The position numbers and the translations under genes are program-made. The notes under the pieces are model-generated. The model had not been told where the DNA came from, did no database searches, and saw only the letters and a list, made by a program, of their open reading frames with translations. From Ponticoccus alexandrii (GTDB lineage Bacteria > Pseudomonadota > Alphaproteobacteria > Rhodobacterales > Rhodobacteraceae), in NCBI RefSeq assembly GCF_016806125.1, contig NZ_CP047170.1, positions 310,001 through 374,000 of the forward strand: a stretch of DNA of 64,000 bases, written 5' to 3'. How positions within the stretch are numbered: the first letter of the stretch is position 1; every line of letters begins with the position of its first letter. This document shows positions 8,767-16,904 of this stretch, one piece after another.

Positions 8767-10023
8767 ATGTCCGCGACAATGATCTGGATCTTCGTACTGC
8801 TGCTGCTTGGCTCCGTCCCGGTGGGTTTCGCCATCCTCGGCGGCGTCGCCGGCGCGCTCTGGCTGGACGGCAAGTCCATGGCCGTGCTGGCGCAGCGGCT
8901 CTATTCGCCCACGCAGAGCTTCCCCATGCTCGCGATCCCCTTCTTCATCCTTGCCGGCAACCTGATGATGTCCGGCCGGTTCGGAACCTACCTCGTCAAC
9001 ATCGCACGCCTTCTGGTGGGCCGCTTCAAGGGCGGCATGGGGCAGGTCTCGGTGCTTGGCTCGGTGATGTTCGGCGGCGTCTCGGGCTCGGCCGTTGCCG
9101 ATGCCACGGCGCTCGGAAACGCGCTGATCCCGGTGCAGAAGGAAAGCGGCTATCCGCCCGCCTTTGCGGCGGCGGTCAATGCCTCCTCCTCCACCGTCTC
9201 GGTGTTGATCCCGCCGTCGATCCCGCTGATCCTCTACGGGCTGATCGCCAACGTCTCCATCGTCAACCTCTTCATCGCCGGCATCCTGCCGGGGGTGCTG
9301 CTGGCGGTGGGCATGATGGGCGCGGTGGCCGTGGTCGGCAAGCGGCGCAACCTGCCGCGCGCGCCGCTCGAAGGGGGATTCGCCGCCTTCAAGGGCCAGT
9401 TGTTCATCGCCTTGCCCGCCATGTTCATGCCGATTTTCGTGATCGGCACGCTGCGCTTCGGCATCGCCACGCCCACAGAGGTTAGCGTCATGGCCGTGGC
9501 CTATGCGATGGCTGTCAGCGGAATCCTCTACCGCGACCTGTCGTGGCGCGTCCTGTGGGAGGCCTCGGTCGCCACGGTGATGATGACGGGCGCGGTGATG
9601 ATCATCATCATGGCCTCGTCCACCATGCAGTGGGTGCTGACGCTCGAACGGGTGCCGCAATTCCTTGCGGAATGGGTCAGCGTGACCTTCTCGGAACCGT
9701 GGATGGTCATCATGGCGCTCAACGTGGTGATGCTGCTCATCGGCACCGTGCTCGACCTTCCGGCGGCCGTGCTGCTGCTGGGGCCGATCTTCGTCGGCAT
9801 CGGTCAGGCGATCGGTCTGGACCCGGTGCAGCTGGGCCTGATGATGGTCGTCAACCTGTCGATCGGGCTTTACACGCCGCCGGTCGGGACGACGCTATTC
9901 ATCTCGTCGGCCATTGCGCGGGTGGGGATCGGGGCGACGGTGAAGGCGCTGCTGCCATTCTACATGGTGTCCCTGCTGGTGTTGTTGCTGATCTCCTACG
10001 TCCCGGCGCTGACCTGGTACTGA
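8767..10023 (+). CDS. dctM: TRAP transporter large permease subunit (DctM)
   Basis: 418 aa highly hydrophobic sodium-coupled permease with about 12 helices. Family markers are FPMLAIPFFILAGNLM near residues 56-71, GGVSGSAVADATALG near 103-117, PPSIPLILYG near 150 and LYTPPVGTTLF near 370. The ribosome site is caggaaagcc. It is the last gene of the operon; a strong hairpin follows. Confidence 0.9.
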   Translation: MSATMIWIFVLLLLGSVPVGFAILGGVAGALWLDGKSMAVLAQRLYSPTQSFPMLAIPFFILAGNLMMSGRFGTYLVNIARLLVGRFKGGMGQVSVLGSVMFGGVSGSAVADATALGNALIPVQKESGYPPAFAAAVNASSSTVSVLIPPSIPLILYGLIANVSIVNLFIAGILPGVLLAVGMMGAVAVVGKRRNLPRAPLEGGFAAFKGQLFIALPAMFMPIFVIGTLRFGIATPTEVSVMAVAYAMAVSGILYRDLSWRVLWEASVATVMMTGAVMIIIMASSTMQWVLTLERVPQFLAEWVSVTFSEPWMVIMALNVVMLLIGTVLDLPAAVLLLGPIFVGIGQAIGLDPVQLGLMMVVNLSIGLYTPPVGTTLFISSAIARVGIGATVKALLPFYMVSLLVLLLISYVPALTWY

Positions 10024-10038
10024 GACAGGCCCACGGCT

Positions 10039-10063
10039 GGCCGGCGCGTTCTGCGCGCCGGCC
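10039..10063 (+). terminator. Hairpin after the TRAP operon
   Basis: Perfect 10-bp stem GGCCGGCGCG with CGCGCCGGCC, 5-nt loop, 15 bp after the dctM stop. It lacks a T-run. Confidence 0.6.
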
Positions 10064-10231
10064 TGTCGGGCCGGGGTCATGCTGAAGCAGGCGGACCAGT
10101 GCCCTGCCCCTGCCTTTGTCGTCAGCCCCGCCGCCCCTTCAGAACCGCGCGGCAAAGCGAAAGGCGACGACCCTGTGGGCCCTCTCACCCGGCAATACTG
10201 TCCCCGATCCCGGCAAAGCGGAATGCCAGAA

Positions 10232-10259
10232 AAGAGGGCGCGCCTGATCCGGCGCGCCC
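10232..10259 (-). terminator. Rho-independent terminator of the monooxygenase gene
   Basis: Read on the minus strand, a perfect 9-bp stem (GGGCGCGCC with GGCGCGCCC, 6-nt loop) is followed by tcttttct. It lies just beyond the stop of the minus-strand monooxygenase and faces the plus-strand hairpin at 10039-10063. Confidence 0.7.
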
Positions 10260-10269
10260 CATCGGCGCA

Positions 10270-12069
10270 TCACGACAGGTGATGCACCTCTTGCAACCCG
10301 TAGACGGGGGTCTCGATGCCCTCCATCCGGGCCTTCAGTTGCAGCGCAAGATACAGCGAGTAGTGCCGCGACTGATGCAGGTTGCCGCCGTGGAACCAGA
10401 GGTTCTCCTGCTGGGTCGGTTTCCACATGTTGCGCTGCTCGCCCTCCCACGGGCCGGGGTCCTTGGTGGTGTCCGAGCCGAGGCCCCAGACCTTGCCGAC
10501 CTTGTCCGCGACCTCGGGGCTGATGAGATCCGCGGCCCAGCCGTTCATGCTGCCATAGCCGGTCGCCATGACCACCAGATCGGCGTCCAGATGTGTGCCA
10601 TCCGACAGCACCACGCCGGTCTCGTCGAAATGGTCCACCTGCCCCTTCACCAGTTTCACCGCGCCGTCGATGATCAGCTGGCTGGCACCCACGTCGATGT
10701 AATAACCCGATCCGCGCCGCAGGTACTTCATGAACAGGCCGGACCCGTCGTCGCCCCAGTCGAGGTCGAAGCCCGCCTTCTCCAGCCCCGCGTAGAAATC
10801 GGCGTCGCGTTCCTTCATCTGCTCGTAGAGCGGTATCTGGAACTCGTGCATGATCCGGTAGGGAAGCGAGGCGAAGATCATATCGGCCTTTTCGGTCGTC
10901 ACGCCATTGGCCACCGCCTCTTCGGAATAAAGCGCGCCGAGGCCGATATCCATCAGCGTGTCCGAGCGCACGATATGGGTCGAGGAGCGCTGAACCATGG
11001 TCACGTCGGCGTCCGCCTCCCAAAGCGCGGCACAGATGTCATGGGCCGAGTTGTTCGACCCCACGACAACCACCTTCTTGCCGGTCCAGTCATCCGGTCC
11101 CTCGTGCTGCGAACTGTGCTGGATCGTGCCCCTGAAATCCTCCATGCCCGGGAACTGCGGCAGGTTGGGCTTGCCCGACATGCCGGTGGCCAGCACCAGC
11201 TGCGTCGGGCGCAGCGTGACCTCTTCTCCGTCGCGGTTCACCTTGACGGTCCATGTGCCGCTGGCCTCGTCATATTGCGCGCTTTGCACCTCGGACCGGG
11301 ACCAGTAGTTGATCTCCATCACCTTGGTGTACATCTCCAGCCAGTCGCCGACCTTGTCCTTGGGCGTGAAGACCGGCCAGTTGTCCGGGAACTTGATGTA
11401 AGGCAGGTGGTCGTACCAGATCGGGTCATGCAGGCAGAGCGACTTGTAACGCGACCGCCACTGGTCGCCGGGCCGGTCGTGCTTGTCCAGAACGATGGTC
11501 GGCACGCCAAGCTGCCGCAGCCGCGCGCCAAGGGCAATGCCGCCCTGCCCGCCGCCGACGATCACGGTATAGGGCTGTTCGGCATAGCCCAGCTCGGCGG
11601 CCTCGGCCTCGCGCTTTTCCTTCCAGGACTTGCGGTTCTTGGCAGCGCCGTGTTCCGCGCCCATCGGGCGGCGCTTGCCGCGGTTCTCCTCATGGCCCTT
11701 CAGCTCCTGAAGCGCGGTCAGCAGCGTCCAGATCCGCCCGTCCTTCAGACGCATCAGCCCCCAGCCGCGCCCGACGGCGGTCTCGAAAGTGATCCACGCG
11801 GTGATGACACCGCCTTCTTCGCCCGGCACCTCGCCCTGCTGAATGGCGAAGCCACGCGGCCGGGTGTGATTCAGTTGCGCAGTCAACATGTCCTGAACGC
11901 CAGACGGCCCCTCCACCGTCTTCAGGTTCCAGGACACGGCGATCAGGTCGCGCCAATAACTGTCCGTGGCAAAAAGTGCGCTTGCGGCCATGGCATCGCC
12001 TGCCTCCAGCGCGGCGTTCAGGCTGTCGAGCGTCTCTTGCACCTGATCGGTGACTGTCGAGTCGAGCAT
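10270..12069 (-). CDS. Flavin-containing monooxygenase with N-terminal NTF2-like domain
   Basis: 599 aa. Residues 1-125 form a SnoaL/NTF2-like domain; residues about 168 onward form an FAD/NADPH oxidoreductase. Visible are the FAD-binding VIVGGGQGGIALGARL (about 169-184), the NADPH site VVVVGSNNSAHDI, the ATGMSGKP loop and the late MATGYG motif. The segment FRGTIQHSSQH replaces the exact FMO fingerprint, so it is FMO/YUCCA-like or Baeyer-Villiger-like. It would use NADPH and O2 to oxygenate a small soft nucleophile or ketone. The substrate is unknown. An AcoR-like regulator gene directly upstream, with a clear inverted repeat between them, suggests induction by the substrate. Confidence 0.8.
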   Translation of the reverse strand: MLDSTVTDQVQETLDSLNAALEAGDAMAASALFATDSYWRDLIAVSWNLKTVEGPSGVQDMLTAQLNHTRPRGFAIQQGEVPGEEGGVITAWITFETAVGRGWGLMRLKDGRIWTLLTALQELKGHEENRGKRRPMGAEHGAAKNRKSWKEKREAEAAELGYAEQPYTVIVGGGQGGIALGARLRQLGVPTIVLDKHDRPGDQWRSRYKSLCLHDPIWYDHLPYIKFPDNWPVFTPKDKVGDWLEMYTKVMEINYWSRSEVQSAQYDEASGTWTVKVNRDGEEVTLRPTQLVLATGMSGKPNLPQFPGMEDFRGTIQHSSQHEGPDDWTGKKVVVVGSNNSAHDICAALWEADADVTMVQRSSTHIVRSDTLMDIGLGALYSEEAVANGVTTEKADMIFASLPYRIMHEFQIPLYEQMKERDADFYAGLEKAGFDLDWGDDGSGLFMKYLRRGSGYYIDVGASQLIIDGAVKLVKGQVDHFDETGVVLSDGTHLDADLVVMATGYGSMNGWAADLISPEVADKVGKVWGLGSDTTKDPGPWEGEQRNMWKPTQQENLWFHGGNLHQSRHYSLYLALQLKARMEGIETPVYGLQEVHHLS

Positions 12070-12180
12070 TTCGTTTCCTCCTCATCGGCTATGTGATGCC
12101 CGGAGAGTGGCGAAACGGCCCCCGCTGACTCTACGAAAATCTTGCAGATTTGGTCGGGAAACACGGTGCTGCGAAGCAGC

Positions 12181-12208
12181 ATGTTGCACATGCAACGCCG
12201 TGCAACAT
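12181..12208. promoter_or_regulatory. Overlapping inverted repeats, probable operator of the AcoR-like regulator
   Basis: ATGTTGCAC (12181-12189) and GTGCAACAT (12200-12208) form a perfect 9+10+9 inverted repeat. Inside it GTTGCA-ca-TGCAAC (12183-12196) is a second perfect repeat. The element lies between the regulator stop and the monooxygenase start, about 110 bp upstream of the latter, the normal place for an upstream activator site. I find no convincing -24/-12 promoter after it. Confidence 0.6.
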
Positions 12209-12209
12209 C

Positions 12210-13958
12210 TCAGTCGGGCGCGCGCAACCCCTCCCTGCGGATGCGACGCAGAACGGTCGATCGGTTGACCCCAAGGCGGCGCGCGGCCCGGGCCATGTTC
12301 CAGTTGCAGGCGTCCAGAACCGCCTCCAGATCCTGCTCTGGCGCCGGGGAACGGGGCGCGGCGGGCAGGTCCGGCAGGTCGATCACCTTGGTTTCCGCCA
12401 AAGCGCAGGCCACGTCCAGCGTATTGCCGAGCGCCCGCAGGTTACCCGGCCAGTCACGCGCCATCAGCTCGGCCCGCGCCGAGGGGGTCAGCCGCATCTC
12501 GCCGCCGTCGCGGCGCCGAAGCAGCCGGTCGATCAGCCAGCCAAGGTCCTGCCTTTCGCGCAGAGGCGGGAGGGCGAGCACCGCCCCGGCCAGCCTGTGA
12601 TACAGCATCGGGGGCAATGTCCCCTGCGCCATCAGTTCGGACGCGACCCGCCCTGTCGTCGCAATCGGGCGCATGTCGGGGTGGGCATCCAGAAGCCCCG
12701 CAAGGACGCGCGCAGTCTCGGGCGCCAGATCCTCGACCCGGCGCAGCAGCAGCGTGCCGGGGCCCGTCTGGCCAGAGAGCGCGGCGCCCAGATCCTCGAC
12801 ATCGGCCCCGGCACAATCGAGGGCCACGAAACCACCGCGCCGCGAGGCCATGTGCACCGCGCGCGCCAGCTTGGTCTTGCCGGTTCCGCTTTCGCCGCAC
12901 AGCATCAGGGGCACCGGCGTCGGGGCCAGCCGCTCGGCCTGCGACAGCAGCCGGGCCATGGCCGGATCCCCCCCAGCGAGGGTGGCCAGAACACCGCCGC
13001 GCACCCGCAGGGCTGGCGCGATCGGCTGACCCGGTGCCCGGCGGGGCGCTTGCGGCGCAATCGCGTGGCCGAAAACGGCACCGCCATCGCCAAGCGCCAC
13101 CACCCGGTCCTCGGTCGGGCGATCGCGCATCAGGTCGGGCAGGTCGTCGACGCTCAACCCCAGAAGGGTGTCGATCCGCGCGCCGATCAGGCTCTTGCCA
13201 CCCGACAGCATCCGCGTCGCCGCACGCGTAGCGCCGATCACGCGACCCGCGCCGTCCAGCGACACCGCCGCCTCGGGGTCTACGTCGAGGAACTCGGGGC
13301 TGGTCGAGAATCGCAGCACCCATTCCCGGCGGCTGGCCGCCATCAGGTTCGCCATCTCGACCCGCCGCGCCGCCGCCGTCACCAGCGACATGGCGAGGTT
13401 CTGGCTGCTCTTCGGCGCAGGAGAGCGCAAAAGCGAGATGTCCAGAACCGCCGCCAGTTGCCCAAGGCTGTCGTAGATCGGCGCCGAGGTGCAGGACAAC
13501 CCTGTATGCGCGTTCCCGAAGTGATCGTCCTGATGCACGGTTACCGGCTCGCCGGTCACGATGCAGGCACCGACACCACAGGTTCCCGCAAGATCTTCGG
13601 ACCAGTTGGAGCCGAGGTAGAGCCCCGCCTTGCGCAACTCGTCCACCAGCAGGTCGTCGCCGTAGAAGTCGACGCAGACGCCCTTGGCATCGGTCAGGAG
13701 CAGCACGTAGTTCTGGCCCGTCACCTGCCGGAACAGGCCCTGCAGGCTGGAGCGCGCGGCCCCGATCATCCAGTCGGCCTGATCACGGTGAATACGGAAC
13801 TCGGTCTCGGTAACGATATGGGCCGGATCGCTGCGCGTCGGGTCCATCCCGTACAGCTCGACGCAGCGCCGCCAAGAGGCATCCACGTAGCTGTCCCGCC
13901 CGGACGCGCGCCCCTCCAGAACCTCGGCGATTTCCTCGACGTGATGCCGCTCGACCAT
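12210..13958 (-). CDS. AcoR-like Fis-family regulator with degenerate AAA+ domain
   Basis: 582 aa. Order: N-terminal GAF-like sensor (about 50-190), PAS-like region (about 195-290), AAA+ domain (about 325-540), Fis-type helix-turn-helix at the C-terminus (NMARAARRLGVNRSTVLRR). Walker A is intact (GESGTGKT). The canonical GAFTGA loop that contacts sigma-54 is absent: about 25-30 residues between the A and B motifs are missing, and the Walker B acidic pair is replaced (LLLRRVEDL). Such proteins cannot activate sigma-54 normally; they may act with sigma-70 or as repressors. The start at 13958 has GGGAGG 8 bp upstream; a longer upstream frame is unsupported. It probably controls the monooxygenase just downstream. 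Confidence 0.8.
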   Translation of the reverse strand: MVERHHVEEIAEVLEGRASGRDSYVDASWRRCVELYGMDPTRSDPAHIVTETEFRIHRDQADWMIGAARSSLQGLFRQVTGQNYVLLLTDAKGVCVDFYGDDLLVDELRKAGLYLGSNWSEDLAGTCGVGACIVTGEPVTVHQDDHFGNAHTGLSCTSAPIYDSLGQLAAVLDISLLRSPAPKSSQNLAMSLVTAAARRVEMANLMAASRREWVLRFSTSPEFLDVDPEAAVSLDGAGRVIGATRAATRMLSGGKSLIGARIDTLLGLSVDDLPDLMRDRPTEDRVVALGDGGAVFGHAIAPQAPRRAPGQPIAPALRVRGGVLATLAGGDPAMARLLSQAERLAPTPVPLMLCGESGTGKTKLARAVHMASRRGGFVALDCAGADVEDLGAALSGQTGPGTLLLRRVEDLAPETARVLAGLLDAHPDMRPIATTGRVASELMAQGTLPPMLYHRLAGAVLALPPLRERQDLGWLIDRLLRRRDGGEMRLTPSARAELMARDWPGNLRALGNTLDVACALAETKVIDLPDLPAAPRSPAPEQDLEAVLDACNWNMARAARRLGVNRSTVLRRIRREGLRAPD

Positions 13959-14573
13959 GTAACCATCCTCCCGTCCGCAACCATACAACCAAGCACCCCG
14001 CACCCAAGGAAGGACTTTGGTATCGGGCTTGACGCTGTCCGACCAACGGGAGGTCGCATGGCGGCGGTTCAGCCCCCCTGCCCTGCTCGGGACAGCGACC
14101 AACCTGCGCGGCGCGGTCATCTTGTAAACGCCACCGGGGTGCAGGTGCCGCACCCGCGGGTTCCGGCCGGACCGATCGCTGTCCCCTGCCCCGACCCTCT
14201 GGTCGTTCGACCTATGGTCACTCTTCTCGACACATCCGCCGGACATCTCACAAACAGCTGCTTGGCGGACAGCTTCGAAGCAATGGCATGCCCCCTCATG
14301 GCAACCTTCGTCGCGCGCCCTGTCCGGACGTGCATCGTCGACAGCGAATTCGAGGCCCGGGAAACCCCCTCCACGCAGAGAGATGATAAGGGGCTCGTTT
14401 CTGCCGCTCATTTTACAGCTGTAAACGTCGTCGCAAGCCGGCAAACGCCGCTGGTCACGTGCCGCTTAAAGGGGCGTTATATAGAGGAAAAATCTTGACT
14501 TAGCCTCTTGGATCAAGGCTTTTACCCTAAAGTGGCGCAAAAAAGGCCACATTTTCGAATTTGGGGCAACTAG
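13959..14573. other. Regulatory region upstream of repABC, no gene seen
   Basis: 615 bp without a convincing gene. It holds the parS-like palindrome at 14411-14426, a TTGACT hexamer at 14495-14500 that may be a -35 box for repA, and an AGCCT/AGGCT inverted repeat (14502-14506 and 14516-14520) that could be an autoregulatory operator. GC content drops towards repA. Confidence 0.5.
14411..14426. other. parS-like site 1 upstream of repA
   Basis: TTTTACAGCTGTAAAC matches 15 of 16 positions of the ideal palindrome GTTTACAGCTGTAAAC, which fits the known repABC parS form GTTNNCNGCNGNNAAC. It is the most symmetric of three copies in the repABC locus and the probable RepB-binding centromere. Confidence 0.7.
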
Positions 14574-15758
14574 ATGATTCCTGTGACACCACTGGCAAGC
14601 GAGAAGCCGTCAGCGCTCGCGACGGATATTTCCGAACGGTTGAATGCCGCAATCCGGGAACACCTCCTCTCTGCTTTTGCCCCGGACAGTACAAAGTCGC
14701 TACGCTCTTTTTCGGCGCCGGAAGCGGCCGAACTGCTTGGAGTCTCTGGCCAGTTCATGCGCAAGGTGCATGCCGAAGGCACAATCCCCGAACCCGAAGA
14801 CGTTCGTGGCGGGCGGCGCTATTACACCGCACAAGAGATCTGGAACGCGCGCGAGATCCTGGAAAAGTCGTCGCGCAAGAAGGGCCGCTATCTGCCGCGT
14901 CGGTCCGGGGACGAGAAACTGCAGGTCTGGCAGCTGATGAACTTCAAAGGCGGATCGAGCAAGAGCACGACGACGATCCACCTTGCCCACTATTTCGCAC
15001 TTCGCGGCTACCGCGTTCTGGTGGTTGATCTCGACCCGCAAGGATCACTGACCTCGATGTGCGGCATCAGCCCGGAGATCGATTTCGACGGGCTGACGGT
15101 CTATGACGCGATCCGCTATGATGACCCTGTCAGCATGGCAGATGTCGTGGTCCCAACCTATTTCCCGGGGCTGTCGATCGCGCCGTCGCGCCTCATGCTG
15201 TCAGAGTTCGAGACTGAATCCGCTGTGCATTCAGACCCGGACCAGCCGTTCTTCACCCGTATCCGTAATGCCCTGTCGCAGGTCGAGGACGATTTCGACC
15301 TGGTCCTGATGGACAGCCCACCGCAGCTGGGCTTCCTGACCATCGCCGGAATGGCCGCGGCAAGCTCTTTGATCGTGCCTCTGACCCCCTCGATGCTGGA
15401 CGTCTCGTCGACAGCGCAGTTCCTCGAGCTGGCAGGCGCCTACATGGGTGTGATTGAGGACGCCGGGGCGAGTCTTCAATACGATCACTTCAAGTTCCTG
15501 ATCACCCGGGACGAACCGACGGACGTCCCCTCGCAGCAGCTGACCTCGTTCATGCGCGCCCTGTTCCAGGATCGGGTCATGTCCGCGACCGCGCTGAAAA
15601 GCACCGCCATCAGCGACGCGACCATGCTGAAACAATCGATCTATGAGGTTGTGCGGTCCGAAATGACCCGCGCAACCTACGACCGTGCAAAGGGGTCGTT
15701 GGATGCCGTCGGGCACGAGGTCGAGACGATGATCCAGCAATCATGGGGACGTCAGTAA
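14574..15758 (+). CDS. repA: Plasmid partitioning ATPase RepA (repABC)
   Basis: 394 aa ParA-type ATPase. The N-terminal ~100 residues hold a helix-turn-helix/MerR-like DNA-binding part (AAELLGVSGQFMRKVHAEG). The ATPase follows, with a deviant Walker box NFKGGSSKSTTT near residue 122, VVDLDPQGSL, and LVLMDSPPQLG as Walker B. The Walker box has serine where most ParA proteins have glycine (KGGxGK). It segregates the plasmid with RepB and represses the operon. The start has gggg 8 nt upstream. The stop overlaps the repB start (TAATG). Confidence 0.9.
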   Translation: MIPVTPLASEKPSALATDISERLNAAIREHLLSAFAPDSTKSLRSFSAPEAAELLGVSGQFMRKVHAEGTIPEPEDVRGGRRYYTAQEIWNAREILEKSSRKKGRYLPRRSGDEKLQVWQLMNFKGGSSKSTTTIHLAHYFALRGYRVLVVDLDPQGSLTSMCGISPEIDFDGLTVYDAIRYDDPVSMADVVVPTYFPGLSIAPSRLMLSEFETESAVHSDPDQPFFTRIRNALSQVEDDFDLVLMDSPPQLGFLTIAGMAAASSLIVPLTPSMLDVSSTAQFLELAGAYMGVIEDAGASLQYDHFKFLITRDEPTDVPSQQLTSFMRALFQDRVMSATALKSTAISDATMLKQSIYEVVRSEMTRATYDRAKGSLDAVGHEVETMIQQSWGRQ

Positions 15759-16729
15759 TGGCACGGAAAACCCTTCGCGACATGTCCGGCATCGCCAGCA
15801 CCATCGCGCGGTCAGGCAATGCGTCGAAAGAACGGCCCCCCAAGACAACCGCGCCCGCGCTGGGGGCCTTGCAGGGGTCTCTGGCATCGATCCGAGAGAT
15901 CGATCCCGGGCTGATCGACGACTGGGGCCCCAAGGACCGGCTGGACGAGTTTACAACTGTAAACACCGAAGAAAGTGACGATGGGTTCGAGACGCTCAAG
16001 ACCAGCATCCGCGATGGCGGTCAGCAGGTGCCAATCCTCGTGCGGCGTTCGAAAACGGCAGAGGGCCGCTTCGAAGCGATCTATGGCCGCCGCCGCCTGA
16101 AGGCATGCCGGGAACTTGGCATCAAGGTGCGTGCCAACGTTCAGGATCTCGATGACGCCACGGCCTTGCTGGCCAAGGGGCTGGAGAACGCGGCGCGGCG
16201 CAACCTGTCGTTCTACGAGAAAGCGCGCTTCGCCGAGGCCATCCAGGCCGCAGGCCATGAAAGCGCAACCGTGCGGCAGGTTCTCAACCTGTCCCCATCG
16301 GGGCATTCGCACCTGACCAAGGTGACGCAGAACGTCCCGTCGAAGGTTGGGGACTCGATTGGCTCGGCGCCGAAATCCGGTCGGCCAAGATGGACTGAAC
16401 TGGCCGAATTGTTCCTTAACCGGAAGCTGACAGAGGCGAGTGCGCTTGGTGTCCTGGCCAAGTTGAACCCCGCGCTGACCTCTGACGAACGCCTGGAGGC
16501 ACTCGTCCGGGAGGCACACAAACGCGGGACGAAAGGGACCCACGGCCCCCGGGAAATCACGCCCATGGAGGGCGTGGTCATCAGGGCAGGGCGAGGCAGC
16601 CTTTCGATGTCGGTTAAAAAATCCGGTGCGAACGCCGAGTTTGCAACGTGGCTCGAGAGCCATCTCGAGGAAATCATAAAGAAATCCTACGCCGAGTTTA
16701 CAGATGTAAATTCGGAGGATGACACCTGA
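15758..16729 (+). CDS. repB: Plasmid partitioning protein RepB (repABC)
   Basis: 323 aa ParB-family centromere-binding protein. The start at 15758 overlaps the repA stop and gives MARKTLRDMSGI, a usual RepB beginning. The N-terminal ParB/sulfiredoxin-like domain has GGQQVPILVR and YGRRRLKACRELG; the central helix-turn-helix is near HESATVRQVLNLSPSGHSHL. A conserved ENAARRNLSFYEKARFA segment links them. Two parS-like sequences lie within the gene itself. It acts with RepA in plasmid partition. Confidence 0.9.
   Translation: MARKTLRDMSGIASTIARSGNASKERPPKTTAPALGALQGSLASIREIDPGLIDDWGPKDRLDEFTTVNTEESDDGFETLKTSIRDGGQQVPILVRRSKTAEGRFEAIYGRRRLKACRELGIKVRANVQDLDDATALLAKGLENAARRNLSFYEKARFAEAIQAAGHESATVRQVLNLSPSGHSHLTKVTQNVPSKVGDSIGSAPKSGRPRWTELAELFLNRKLTEASALGVLAKLNPALTSDERLEALVREAHKRGTKGTHGPREITPMEGVVIRAGRGSLSMSVKKSGANAEFATWLESHLEEIIKKSYAEFTDVNSEDDT
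15949..15964. other. parS-like site 2 inside repB
   Basis: GTTTACAACTGTAAAC has both 7-base arms intact, with one change in the centre, relative to the repABC parS palindrome. It lies within repB codons of ordinary sense. Confidence 0.6.
16696..16711. other. parS-like site 3 at the repB 3' end
   Basis: GTTTACAGATGTAAAT matches the palindrome except for one central and one terminal base. It ends 18 bp before the end of repB. It may be a weaker RepB site. Confidence 0.5.
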
Positions 16730-16754
16730 GGAAGAGCAGAAAGGAGGAAAGGTA

Positions 16755-16806
16755 AACAAAGAAAACCCCCGAAACCGAAGTTTCGAGGGCTGCTGCGCAA
16801 AGCGCA
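16755..16806 (-). ncRNA. Counter-transcribed RNA of repABC (inc-alpha type)
   Basis: repABC plasmids carry a ~50-60 nt antisense RNA between repB and repC that limits RepC. On the minus strand there is a promoter at 16841-16813, then a small GCGC-ttt-GCGC stem. A terminator stem follows (CGAAAC 16770-16775 with GTTTCG 16780-16785, CGAA loop, flanked by C/G pairs), ending in ttttctttgttt (16764-16753). The predicted RNA is about 52 nt. On the plus strand the same stem has no T-run, so it terminates only the antisense transcript. Confidence 0.7.
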
Positions 16807-16812
16807 ATTCTT

Positions 16813-16841
16813 AGATTAGACACCTGGAAGTTAGCAGCCAA
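16813..16841 (-). promoter_or_regulatory. Promoter of the counter-transcribed RNA
   Basis: Minus-strand -35 TTGGCT (16841-16836) and -10 TAATCT (16818-16813), separated by exactly 17 nt. This places the start near 16806. Confidence 0.55.
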
Positions 16842-16904
16842 CGAATCGCCACACAAGAAAAATCGCTTCTGAGCGAACGGGATTTCTTTGTCTGCTGACA
16901 GCGG

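Noticed and set aside
10099-12096. Plus-strand open frame of ~665 codons opposite the monooxygenase
   Set aside because: Shadow frame with no recognisable domain; the minus-strand FAD/NADPH motifs are decisive.
12070-12209. Sigma-54 promoter before the monooxygenase
   Set aside because: No GG-N10-GC arrangement of convincing form, and the regulator lacks GAFTGA.
12150-14498. Very long plus-strand open frame (~780 codons) opposite the AcoR-like regulator
   Set aside because: Arg/Pro/His-rich shadow of a high-GC gene; no motif, and the minus strand has a clear multi-domain protein.
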